In this document: positions 1-9,000 of the stretch, in pieces
Position numbering within the stretch: the stretch's first letter is position 1
How the letters are laid out: each line of letters begins with the position of its first letter
NCBI GenBank assembly: GCA_030065055.1
Contig: JASJDS010000080.1
Span: 1-32,326, forward strand
Direction of reading: 5' to 3'
DNA: 32,326 nucleotides
DNA from: Calothrix sp. MO_192.B10
Lineage (GTDB): Bacteria; Cyanobacteriota; Cyanobacteriia; Cyanobacteriales; Nostocaceae
Translations under genes and position numbers: made by a program
Notes under the pieces: model-generated
What the model was told of the DNA's origin: nothing
Seen by the model: only the letters and a program-made list of their open reading frames with translations
Database searches by the model: none

Positions 1-333
1 GTCGGGAAACCCTCCCGCAGCACTGGACTCACCGTCCACCGCGCTGACTCACCGTTACTGATTTTAGTGGTGATATTTGTCTCGACGATCCATGATGGGG
101 CTGAGTTACCCGGTAATAGTAATTGCGCTTTACCGCCAGGGTCATTATACCAGAAACAAGGGGATAAATCCCCTTGAGTCGCGTTTCACACCCTCGAAGA
201 CAGCGTAGGGGTTCTCACGCTCCCACCATGCCTTGATAGACTTCTTCATTGATTTTTCTTCCTATCCAAATGAAAGCTAAACCAATCCCTAGGGGCAATA
301 AGTAATTAAGCACAATTATTGATTGATTGATGT
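1..333. other. Repeat-rich non-coding edge
   Basis: No convincing gene is seen here. The stretch contains a perfect hairpin at 157-176 (arms CAAGGGGAT and ATCCCCTTG, loop AA) and text that looks like dispersed cyanobacterial repeat DNA. Two tiny minus-strand reading frames (29-145 and 215-313) exist; neither has a ribosome binding site, and both are discussed in the findings or the rejected list. Confidence 0.5.
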
Positions 334-1326
334 CTAAGTAATTTTCCCACTACCGATTAAATATAACAGTGCCATACGTACAGCCACCCCACTAGTAACT
401 TGGCTTTGAATCAAGCTAAATTCTGGGTCATCCATTAAGTCAGAACTAATTTCCACTCCTCGGTTTACTGGTCCTGGGTGCAATACCTTAACATGAGATT
501 TACACAGTTGTAATTTTGACCTGGTAATGCCAAATAAATGGTGGTATTCTCGCAAAGAAGGCAATAGATGGGCAGTCATGCGTTCTTTTTGCAAACGCAA
601 AGTCATGACAAAATCTGCATCCTCTAAGGCTGGTTCTAGGTTCCAATGGACAAATAATTTTCCTGGTCTATCTTTACCACAGTCAGCAAATAACTTGGGT
701 AATAAAGTGGGTGGTGCGGCTAGATGTAGTTCTGCATCCGTGGCTGTGAGGCTCCAAATATTGGAACGAGCTACCCGAGAATGGAGAATATCCCCGACAA
801 TGGCGATTTTTTTCCCCTTTAGCAATTCCAACCGGGGAGCGTTGGGTTCTAATAAGGTACAGATGGTAAATAAATCTAACAGTCCTTGGGAAGGGTGTTC
901 GTGTTGGCCATCCCCAGCATTCAATACACTTACCTTTACTCCTAAACGATCCATCTCTTGTGCGATCGCATGAGGTACTCCTGCTTGTTGATGGCGAATT
1001 ACCATAATATCAGTTCCCATGGCCAAATAGGTTTTGGCTGTGTCGAGAATTGTCTCTCCCTTAGTTATGGAAGATGTGGCAGAAGCAAAATTGAGGGTAT
1101 CTGCGGAGAGGCGTTTGGCGGCTATTTCAAAGCTGCTGCGGGTACGGGTAGATGGCTCAAAAAATAAATTGGCTACCACTTGTCCCTGTAGGGTGGGAAC
1201 TTTTTTTGTCCGGCGCGATAGCACCTCCCGAAAACTGGCAGCAGTTTGTAGAACGGTGTCATATTCAGTTGTGGTGAAGTCAGCCAGGGAAAGAATATGG
1301 TGACGACTCCAGGTAGTAGCAGGCAT
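334..1326 (-). CDS. pyrB: Aspartate carbamoyltransferase catalytic chain
   Basis: PyrB condenses carbamoyl phosphate with L-aspartate to give N-carbamoyl-L-aspartate, the committed step of cytosolic pyrimidine synthesis. The 330-residue length is normal for a catalytic chain. The carbamoyl-phosphate loop STRTR is at residues 59-63 inside [22 protein letters not shown] segment follows mid-protein, and the C-terminal HPGPVNRG motif lies near residue 284. These are hallmark motifs of the ATCase/OTCase family, and the overall sequence favours ATCase. The ATG at 1324-1326 is the first start in the frame. A HIP1 palindrome sits about 25 bp upstream. The gene stands alone on the minus strand. No regulatory chain (PyrI) is nearby, and I see no attenuator or PyrR-type leader. 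Confidence 0.97.
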   Translation of the reverse strand: MPATTWSRHHILSLADFTTTEYDTVLQTAASFREVLSRRTKKVPTLQGQVVANLFFEPSTRTRSSFEIAAKRLSADTLNFASATSSITKGETILDTAKTYLAMGTDIMVIRHQQAGVPHAIAQEMDRLGVKVSVLNAGDGQHEHPSQGLLDLFTICTLLEPNAPRLELLKGKKIAIVGDILHSRVARSNIWSLTATDAELHLAAPPTLLPKLFADCGKDRPGKLFVHWNLEPALEDADFVMTLRLQKERMTAHLLPSLREYHHLFGITRSKLQLCKSHVKVLHPGPVNRGVEISSDLMDDPEFSLIQSQVTSGVAVRMALLYLIGSGKIT

Positions 1327-1699
1327 AAATCTTGATTTGACTGTAAATATGCGATCGCTTATTTACAACTGTTGAATGTACATATGCAGAGGAATCATAC
1401 CATCTGTTATTGACAGTAACACTAAAATTTCCCTGAAATACACCTGATATCAAAAAATACGGGGGAAAGGGATTGGATATCTCGTCTTTCTTTCATTCAT
1501 TGCCAGGGGATTTAATTCTTAATTATTTATTCTCGAATAATGTTTCGCAAAAATTAATATTACTCAATATTTTGATTGGGTGACGCTCCTCGAATTGTCT
1601 AAGATATATTGCCAAAAATTAAAAAAAACATAAGCATTTTTAACATTGGCTAAAGATTGAATACTATAGAAAAGATAATTGAGCGGATAGGGGTATGCA
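1327..1699. promoter_or_regulatory. Divergent intergenic region pyrB / small coiled-coil gene
   Basis: About 370 bp of AT-rich sequence lies between two divergent genes and must hold both promoters. Only a HIP1 site (near 1350) stands out. I cannot place -10/-35 boxes with confidence. A purine-rich AGGGG about 9 bp before the ATG at 1700 can serve as the ribosome binding site of the plus-strand gene. Confidence 0.4.
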
Positions 1700-2086
1700 A
1701 TGGAATCTTTACAAAATCAAATTATGGCTTTGAGTGAGAAGCTAGATGCCGTTTATCAAGTTATAGAGCGCCTGGATGTAAAAGTTTCTCAAGCCTTATC
1801 AGAATGCTCTTTAGCAAATGCAAATAAGACAGAAGTCACAGAAAGCTCTTGGGGCAATACCGAAGCTGATAGCTATCGACTAAGAACAAGTTTAAGTTTT
1901 AATCCAGAAATGGAACATAAAGACGTGTTGATGGATGGTATGTATCCTGAAACCAATATGCAAGGGGGAGAGCAGCAATTAACCCCAGAAATTCAACTCC
2001 AAAGACTAACAGCTCAATTAACAGCTGCCTACAATCGCATAGCAGCGTTAGAAGAACAATTACTCCTGAAGAGAATTAATTCTTGA
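1700..2086 (+). CDS. Small hypothetical coiled-coil protein
   Basis: I do not recognise this 128-residue protein. The N-terminus (residues 3-35) and the C-terminus (about 95-125) both have heptad spacing of Leu, Ile and Val typical of short coiled coils. The middle is polar, rich in Ser, Asn, Glu and Met, and probably disordered. There is no signal peptide or membrane segment, so it is probably cytosolic and oligomeric. An AGGGG Shine-Dalgarno-like stretch lies upstream of the ATG, which supports the start. It has no co-directional neighbour close by. The next 390 bp downstream carry no gene. Confidence 0.6.
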   Translation: MESLQNQIMALSEKLDAVYQVIERLDVKVSQALSECSLANANKTEVTESSWGNTEADSYRLRTSLSFNPEMEHKDVLMDGMYPETNMQGGEQQLTPEIQLQRLTAQLTAAYNRIAALEEQLLLKRINS

Positions 2087-2473
2087 AGTATAGAATTGGA
2101 GAATCTGATTCTGTGCTGAATTGTCTATCAAAGAAAAAACTAGATTACCGGGAGTAATCAGCTGTGAGGTGAAAATCGCCGATAATTTCTCCCAAAAGAT
2201 GATAGAGGGTTAAGAATTTTTATTTAGGGTTTACTGAATTAAAGTATCAGTGATGCTAGATAAGGGTTTCAAGCTTTTTTCACAAAATAAGTTGAATATC
2301 AGAAAATTATAGAAGCGTAAAATCCTGGCACTTTTTGGGAAAATAGGTGGATAAATTGGGGGATTAAGGTACGAAACAACTATTTTCTCAGCAGCGTGGC
2401 TTCTAGATTCGCTCTGTAGACTTTTTCAGTTAGCCCTATTTTGATTCCAGTTAATGGGAACACTGGAAAACTC
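2087..2473. other. Intergenic region without recognised features
   Basis: About 390 bp between convergent genes. I see AT-rich sequence, no open frame of note and no clear hairpin-plus-T terminator. Confidence 0.4.
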
Positions 2474-3610
2474 TTAATGTGGGTGAATTTGTTGATAAAG
2501 TTGCAGTTGATATTCAATTGCTTCTAAAAGATGATTTTGCTGCCAATTATGGCTCAGATAAGCAGCAATACAAGTTCCTCCTGCACCCATACCTTCTTTG
2601 ACAAAGCCTTGTTCGTAAGCTTGAAGCTGGGGGTAACGAGAATGGGAAAAATTTAATTGAGTAGCAAATAAAGGTGGAGGGGTTACACCTAAATCTATGC
2701 TGTACTCAGCCACTAGTTGAGCTAATGCTACGGTGCTACCACTGGGATCTTCTGTAACCCATCGGGTAGTGCCAACAATAATCTCTGCTGGCTGCCAACT
2801 TAGATTATAGGCGCGAGCGATCGCACTTGTCAGGGCATACACTGCCAACATTTGCGTCCCTCCTGCCAATATTACACCACAACTACGACTAGCTGCGATC
2901 GCCATCCCTGCCACTACCACCTGCATGGGATCGCCCACTGCGGCTACTAATTTTAAGGGATCGATGGAATTTTGGCTTGCTTGAATATGCTTTAATCCTG
3001 CTTGCACCACCTGCCATTTTTGGTCATGATTGCAAGTAGGATGGCTGCTGTTGACCTTTCCGGCGGCGGCAATACCCAAACCAGTTAAGATTGCCAAGGC
3101 AGTTGTAGTACCCCCAACAACACACTCACCAATAATTAAATACCCATCAGTGATATTACTAGCTAAACGTTCTCCCCATTGCAACCCCTGTTCTAGCAAA
3201 TGATGGACTGTGCTGATTTCCATCGCAGTGCCTCCACTCAAACACTTAGCTGGCATACCACCCAAATGGATTGCTGGAACTGCGGGAGAATGGGGTAAAC
3301 CTGCATCAAATAAATAAACTGGTATATTGAGTAACTCAACCACAGCACGGGAAATCATCACAGGGGAAGCTCCAGCTACCAGGGGTGGTAAAGGATATTG
3401 GGGATTGGGTTGAGAATTACCGTAGTATAAAAATTCCGCATCCGCACAAGCCGTATATTGACGATCCTCAGGGGTAAGTCCAGCCGCAGAAATGCCTGGG
3501 ATCGAGCCAGTGGCGGTAAAACCTAAAACACAAGCAAAGGTGGATGCAGTATTCTTGTAGCGATCGATCCATGCTTGCCCTTGGTTAAATTGAGTATAAA
3601 TGCGAATCAT
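2474..3610 (-). CDS. CobT-like nicotinate-nucleotide phosphoribosyltransferase family protein (TIGR00303)
   Basis: This resembles the TIGR00303 branch of CobT, the enzyme that moves phosphoribose from nicotinate mononucleotide to the lower-ligand base of cobamides. The protein is rich in glycine loops (HLGGMPAKCLSGGTAM, GECVVGGTTTALA, VILAGGTQMLA). It ends with VKEGMGAGG near residue 339, and that Glu corresponds by position to the catalytic Glu region of CobT. I place the start at the ATG 3608-3610 (378 residues, MIRIYTQFNQG). The frame stays open for 15 more codons upstream, but those would translate a 7-bp tandem repeat array. The DUF2232 gene ends 45 bp upstream on the same strand, so they are likely co-transcribed. 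Cyanobacteria generally make pseudocobalamin with adenine as lower ligand, so the real base substrate is uncertain. Confidence 0.82.
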   Translation of the reverse strand: MIRIYTQFNQGQAWIDRYKNTASTFACVLGFTATGSIPGISAAGLTPEDRQYTACADAEFLYYGNSQPNPQYPLPPLVAGASPVMISRAVVELLNIPVYLFDAGLPHSPAVPAIHLGGMPAKCLSGGTAMEISTVHHLLEQGLQWGERLASNITDGYLIIGECVVGGTTTALAILTGLGIAAAGKVNSSHPTCNHDQKWQVVQAGLKHIQASQNSIDPLKLVAAVGDPMQVVVAGMAIAASRSCGVILAGGTQMLAVYALTSAIARAYNLSWQPAEIIVGTTRWVTEDPSGSTVALAQLVAEYSIDLGVTPPPLFATQLNFSHSRYPQLQAYEQGFVKEGMGAGGTCIAAYLSHNWQQNHLLEAIEYQLQLYQQIHPH

Positions 3611-3612
3611 CC

Positions 3613-3640
3613 GATTTTGGATTTTAGATTTTGGATTGAT
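3613..3640 (-). repeat. Heptamer tandem repeat (STRR type) before the cobT-like start codon
   Basis: On the plus strand the units read GATTTTG, GATTTTA, GATTTTG, GATTGAT: three close copies and one degenerate copy of a 7-mer. The array ends 2 bp from the ATG of the downstream minus-strand gene and occupies the place where a Shine-Dalgarno sequence would be expected. Confidence 0.75.
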
Positions 3641-3655
3641 TATCCCTATTATCAA

Positions 3656-4390
3656 TTATTCATAATCCAACAAAGTTTGTACCCAGCGTGGAGGACGGGG
3701 AATGGGATTACCCAAGCGATCTAATAATAACCATGCTGCTAGATGTACCACAAATAAATAAATAAAGTTATTCAGAACAATTAAAGCGATCGCTCCTACC
3801 TGAATTAAGAATACACTGGGACTGGCTAATATACCCAAACTGAGAAATGCCCATTCTAAGAAACTTGTTACCTGGTTAATTACATAAACCCACAAATCTT
3901 CGCCGGAGAGCAACGATAACAACCAGATACGGAAAAATACCCCTATAGTCCCTAACAATGTTCCTAACGTAATAGAAACCATCCAGGGAACACGACGATA
4001 CCATGTTGCCCCTAAAAGCACTCCCATAAGAGCATAAGGCATAACAAATAATAAGCTACGGGTTGGTCCCATCAACACCATCAGCAATAATCCCGATACC
4101 ACAGCTGCCATCCATGCCGCTCTGGTGCCCCAACGGAGATAAACTAAGGCAATAGGAACGGGGAAAAATATCCGCAATACTGGACCTAAAGGGAAGTAGA
4201 AGTTGATAAACCAAATTAAACTGGCAGTACTGGCTAAAAAAGCTGTCTCTACCATCCTCAGAGGTGCATCTACCTTCAGTTTTGGTCTCTTAAAATGTTG
4301 TTGTGGGTTGGAGTTTTGATGGGAAGATGTTGCTGAATTGATAGAAAGACGTTCTTCTGGTTCTTCAGCTCCAGAGTCTAATATGCTCAT
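3656..4390 (-). CDS. DUF2232-type multi-spanning membrane protein
   Basis: This 244-residue protein starts with a polar, probably cytosolic tail (about residues 1-42). The rest holds five to seven hydrophobic helices, including LVYLRWGTRAAWMAAVVSGL, VMPYALMGVLLG, MVSITLGTLLGTIGVFF and AIALIVLNNFIYLFVVHLAA. The pattern fits the DUF2232 family of predicted membrane proteins, some of which resemble substrate-binding subunits of ECF-type transporters; that function is only an inference. The ATG at 4388-4390 directly follows an array of 7-bp repeats with no recognisable ribosome binding site. The gene lies 164 bp downstream of the Crp-family gene and 45 bp upstream of the CobT-like gene. This could be a cobalamin- or vitamin-linked operon, but the substrate cannot be read from sequence. 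Confidence 0.75.
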   Translation of the reverse strand: MSILDSGAEEPEERLSINSATSSHQNSNPQQHFKRPKLKVDAPLRMVETAFLASTASLIWFINFYFPLGPVLRIFFPVPIALVYLRWGTRAAWMAAVVSGLLLMVLMGPTRSLLFVMPYALMGVLLGATWYRRVPWMVSITLGTLLGTIGVFFRIWLLSLLSGEDLWVYVINQVTSFLEWAFLSLGILASPSVFLIQVGAIALIVLNNFIYLFVVHLAAWLLLDRLGNPIPRPPRWVQTLLDYE

Positions 4391-4394
4391 GATG

Positions 4395-4450
4395 ATGTAG
4401 GGATTGGGGAGTAGGTGTTAGGCAGTAGGTTTTAGGTGTTAGGCAAAGGG
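4395..4450 (-). repeat. Heptamer tandem repeat (STRR type) upstream of the DUF2232 gene
   Basis: On the plus strand eight consecutive 7-mers end in TAGG or GGG: ATGTAGG, GATTGGG, GAGTAGG, TGTTAGG, CAGTAGG, TTTTAGG, TGTTAGG, CAAAGGG. The array stops 4 bp from the start codon of the minus-strand gene. It resembles the STRR heptamer repeats described in heterocystous cyanobacteria, in degenerate form. Confidence 0.75.
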
Positions 4451-4554
4451 CAGGCATAAGGGAAGAGGATTTGTTTCTTTCATTCATAGCGAGGAGATGG
4501 GGTATAGTACTTTTGACTTTTGAATGCGTGACTTTTGACTGACGCTCAGCGGTA

Positions 4555-5253
4555 CTAGACTATCATTTTTTCCAGGGCAGATAAGTCGGGAATACAGATA
4601 GTTTCTGGTTTGCGCTGAATTAGTCCTTTCTTTTCTAACTTGGTTAATACCCTAGTCACCGTTTCCCTTGCCAGTCCACTTAAACTACTCAATTCTCGGT
4701 GGGGTAAATTGGGAATTTCCGTACCTGCTTGTCCTTGCTTACCTTGTCCTTCTGCTAAAAACAATAGCGTATCCGCAACCCGAGACTGACTATCAGATTC
4801 CCGCAATCGCAATCGCCGATTAACTTGTCTTAAGCGTCGAGCCATTAATTGTGATAATCTCATTCCCGCTAAAGGTTCTGTTTGTAACAACTTGACAAAA
4901 TCTTGCGATGGCATACTACCAATAATTGTGGTAGTTAAAGTGATCACATCCGTAGAACGGGGTACTTCATCCAGGGCAGCCATCTCACCAAATAGTTCTC
5001 CCTTACCAATAATATTCAGGGTTACTTCTTTCCCTTCCAGATTATAAGTGCGAATTTTTACCCATCCATCTATGATAAAATATACTGAACCTCCCCAGTC
5101 ATTTTCCAGCAATATTACCTGGTTAGCAGGATGGGTACGGGTTACAAGATGGGTTAAGGCTGCTTCCACAACTTTTGAGGGCAACCCTTGAAATAAAGGT
5201 GTTGAAATCATTGGGGGATGAGTAGGTGAGTGCAAGCTGTATCGGTCTTCCAT
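4555..5253 (-). CDS. Crp/Fnr-family transcriptional regulator, SyCRP1-like
   Basis: The 232 residues split into a cyclic-nucleotide-binding beta-barrel (about 17-135), a dimerisation helix (about 118-150) and a C-terminal winged helix-turn-helix. The recognition region is LSSLSGLARETVTRVLTKLE at 189-208. The ligand pocket has FGEM at 88-91 and PRST at 98-101. Glu90, Arg99 and Ser100 correspond to the Glu, Arg and Ser that hold cAMP in E. coli Crp, so true cAMP binding is likely. NtcA lacks this set, which argues against NtcA. SyCRP1 of Synechocystis is a cAMP-responsive activator needed for type IV pilus motility; whether this protein shares that role is inference, though a phototaxis locus lies 7 kb away. 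Start ATG at 5251-5253; a 765-bp spacer lies upstream. Confidence 0.88.
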   Translation of the reverse strand: MEDRYSLHSPTHPPMISTPLFQGLPSKVVEAALTHLVTRTHPANQVILLENDWGGSVYFIIDGWVKIRTYNLEGKEVTLNIIGKGELFGEMAALDEVPRSTDVITLTTTIIGSMPSQDFVKLLQTEPLAGMRLSQLMARRLRQVNRRLRLRESDSQSRVADTLLFLAEGQGKQGQAGTEIPNLPHRELSSLSGLARETVTRVLTKLEKKGLIQRKPETICIPDLSALEKMIV

Positions 5254-6018
5254 TACGACATTTATTGGTTGGTAAGCGGCTATATACGATTGAGGAAAAC
5301 ATTTTCACCCTAAGCTATCAAAGCATAGCTGTGGGCATAAAGCCAAATGATGTTACACAAGAAAATTTTTCCCAGTTACAAGCAAACCATTTTTCTATTA
5401 AGTTTATAAACACATCAAGGTCTTGGTAACCTGGGTTTACGCGGCTCCTCTTGGGAGTCTTGCTAACCAAGCCACAAATTTTACGATTTCATAACATGGG
5501 CAAAGATAAACCAATCTAGATCATACTCAAATATTTCAACTGCCCCACCCACAAGGGAACGGGGATGTAAGCACGTATAATAAATTTTTGCTAACCTTAG
5601 GTTTTTAACTGTTTCCCCCTAACTACATATAGCAACTTCTCAATCATAGTCAGGTGGAGAGAAGTGCCTTGCGGGGGTGAGTCCTCCGGATATGCTATGG
5701 GAACCCCGCGTTGTGGGAACTTCCGGGCAGTAAGGAGGATTAGGATAAAATGAGGGTTTCAAGCTCTGCTGTATCGAGGGTAATCTTGTGGTGCAAGATG
5801 TGAATCTATATAAATTGTATGTATGTAACTTTTCGTTAAAAACAGGGAACAGAGAATAATCGTGGTTCTGAGTTATCAATTATGAACGCTGACACAATTG
5901 TTTGGGTGCCATCAACAACTGTTAGGCAAATTTGCAACATCTGTCCATTGGTAAATTTTATATTTTGAAAATAAATCTCCCAAGAGTAGACGTAGAATTT
6001 TAGCTAAGGTAAATTAAA
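5254..6018. other. Divergent intergenic region crp-like / Hsp70-like gene
   Basis: 765 bp that must hold promoters for both divergent genes. Around 5640-5760 there is a GC-richer stretch with imperfect inverted repeats (GCGGGG near 5673 against CCCCGC near 5704, flanked by GAAGT and ACTTC), which looks like dispersed repeat DNA. I find no convincing Crp site of the TGTGA-N6-TCACA type and no RNA gene. Confidence 0.4.
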
Positions 6019-9000
6019 GTGACTTCCAGGACTACTGAAATCCAAACCCTGATTGCAGATATTGACGGCTTACTCACTAACAAAAATAACCTTCTGTCTC
6101 GTTTAATTTCTACTCAAGGACAGGAAGCTAAAGTTGTTTTAGAGCGAATTCGTGACTTTCTGGCTCGTTTAGAGTCAACTGAAGCCCAAACAGATAATTT
6201 AGACCGGCAATATTCGTCGCCAGAGCCTCGTTCTCCTTTATTGGTTCAGTTTGCAGATAGAGAACGTCATCCAGGGGAAAAACCACTATCCCAGTCTCCA
6301 GAAGTTTCTGCATTACTACAGCCTTTGCAAACGGAATTACAAATGCTGTTGCAGGAACGAGCTAATTTGATCCAGGAAATCAGGCAATTAGAACAAAAAC
6401 GGCTGCATAATTATTCTGTAGCCCAGCAAATGGAAAATCAAGAGCAGATGATTTCCGAATTTTTGCAGGTGCTGATGAATCGCGTAGAGGGGAGATTACC
6501 ACCTGAATCTAGCAATAATAATTCTCAGCTTTCCTCTGGTGAATCACCATTAGAAACAGCGGCTCAGGTTGAGCATTTAAGTCGGCTAGCAAATGATTTG
6601 GATCGACGTTTGGCAGCTTTGGATGGAACGGTAAATTTTGTATTTGAGGGGCTACAACGTAATATTTATACTTACCATGAGTCTCTATCCCAAGCAATAG
6701 CACGGATGCACAGTAAGGGAATAGAGGGAGAACAATTATTAACGATTTTAATTAAGAATTTAACCGGATTGCTCCAGCAAAAAAGGTCTGCAAGTAGATC
6801 GAAGTTAGATGTGCAGCCGGAAACTCTGCCCATATCACCATCCCTATCAACTACAGGGGAAGATCAAAGTGCAGTTGATTTGGTTTCTAATATCGATCGC
6901 AATGTTCCATCTAGGGGTTTTGAGTATTCATCCACAGGGGAATACCAGCAAACCAATTTTGAACTTGAAGATGGGAAACTAGCAGAGGAATTATCTCTTC
7001 AGGAACCTGCAATCGCTATCCCAGATTTAGGGCTGGATCATAATAATACCGTGAGCGATCGCGTGGATCAACTCTATGCTAGTTTATTTGGCAATGAAGA
7101 GGAAAATCTCGGCGAAATTCCCAACCCAGCACAACCGGAGTCACCAGAGACAAACGCTGATGATTTACCAGATATCAGCCCCAACTCACCAGCTCAATCT
7201 ACCCAGGATGAGGCTGCTCCATTATCTCCACCATTAGATCCCACAGAATTGACAACCATCAATGTCAATAACTTGGTATCCGAGGAAGTTAATCAACAAA
7301 ATCAGCCCCAAACCAGAGATAATACCAGAACAGATGATATTCCAGAACCTTCTCCAACAGAAGATTTGTGGTTTGATAGCCCAGATGGGGGATTATTGAG
7401 TCACAGTCCCATCCATAGTGCCATACCTCAAGAATTATTAGAAATAAATAATACTTCAGAATATAGTGACAATACAGTTGACAAATTGCCCATAGATACA
7501 AAAATAAATATTGATTCTCCTCAACCACTTCCAGAACCAACTACCGAGGATGTTCCCTCCCCAGCATCCGAGTCAACCATCACATCTTTAACTGATTTAT
7601 TTGTTGATACAGCAACTGGGGAGGATTCAGAGATTGATGGAACTAATCAAGATTTAACTCAGGATAGGGATGCAGATAATTCTACCGTAGCTAATATCGC
7701 TGGGCCCTTAATAGCAGATACAGAATCTGGCTATTTAGAAAAATCTCTGGATGACTATGTTTTAGCTTCTCCTCAGGAAAATTTATTAGTTGAACCAGGG
7801 CAGCAAGACGAACCAATGCCAGAAATCTCCTTAGATGAAGAGCATTTACAACAACTAGCCCAGGATTTAAATCAGTTTGATGGTGAATTAACTTCTCAAG
7901 CACAGTTTGACAAGGATGTAGAACCAAAATCTGTAGCAGATAGCACTACAGAATTTCCTCCCACTCCCCAGGAATCACAGGTAGTCGCCGATGCCACTAC
8001 AGAATTTCCTCCCACTCCCGAAGAATCACAAGTAGTCGCCGATGCCACTACAGAATTTCCTCCCACTCCCCAGGAATCACAAGTAGTCGCCGATGCCACT
8101 ACAGAATTTCCTCCCACTCCCGAAGAATCACAAGTAGTCGCCGATGCCACTACAGAATTTCCTCCCACTCCCGAAGAATCACAAGTAGTCGCCGATGCCA
8201 CTACAGAATTTCCTCCCACTCCCCAGGAATCACAGGTAGTCACCGATGCCAAGGAAGTAGAGAATACCACGGACATGAAATTAAGTCCGTCCCCAGATAT
8301 GGCAGCTGCGGGCCTAACCAACAATCAAGCTACCACCGATTCACCAGCAAACTCCCCACTCTCTGTTTTTAACCCAGTAAATACCCCAGATATTAGTATT
8401 AGTAATCATGATAGAGTTTGGTATTTAGGAATTGATTTGGGAAGTACGGGAATCTCCGCCGCACTCCTAAATCGCTCTACCACAGAAGTTTATCCCATTT
8501 ACTGGTCAGCAGAAGAACATAGCGATCCCAATTCTCCAGGCAGTTCATTTCGCTTACCAGCAGAGGTTTACTTACCTGCAAATACCATTGAAAAACAATC
8601 AGACTTAGCACAACATGGAGCTACAGAGGGGCTAGGTACTCCACCAGAATCATTACAAAATCTATTTTCAGCCCAGCTAAAGCCCTATTTACAGGTTGCA
8701 CTACCTTACAAAAATCAACAACAAAAATGGGAACCATCCTTGGAATTGAACGAATATTCCACCGTTCCTTTAATTTGGATCATGCGATCGCTTGCTAAAT
8801 TGCTGTTAACCCTGAAATCAGATCGTACCAGTACCACCCCCGGTTTAGTTGCCGCAGCAGTAGGAATTACCGAACCAAAATTTCATCAAATCATCAATAA
8901 TATTGCTGGAGTAATTTGTAACTGTCCCGCTAACAGTTCCGAACAATATCGCTTTAATCTACGAGAAGCCTTAATCACAGGTAAAATCGTCCAACATCCC

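Noticed and set aside
29-145. 38-residue minus-strand frame (MTLAVKRNYYYRVTQ...) at the window edge
   Set aside because: It lies in repeat-like sequence without a ribosome binding site; a translated dispersed repeat is more likely than a gene.
4555-5253. NtcA identity for the Crp-family gene
   Set aside because: The sequence has the cAMP-binding Glu/Arg/Ser set and differs from NtcA in the ligand and DNA-binding regions.
5640-5879. 79-residue minus-strand frame in the crp-Hsp70 spacer
   Set aside because: No ribosome binding site and a Pro/Ser/Thr-rich composition that looks like translated repeat DNA; no recognisable domain.
7933-8238. CRISPR-like regularity
   Set aside because: Units are contiguous, in frame and without unique spacers; it is a coding minisatellite.
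7896-8324. 142-residue minus-strand frame with repeated Gly/Val/Ser motifs
   Set aside because: It is the antisense of the 51-bp repeat region of the Hsp70-like gene; its repetitiveness comes from the sense-strand repeats.
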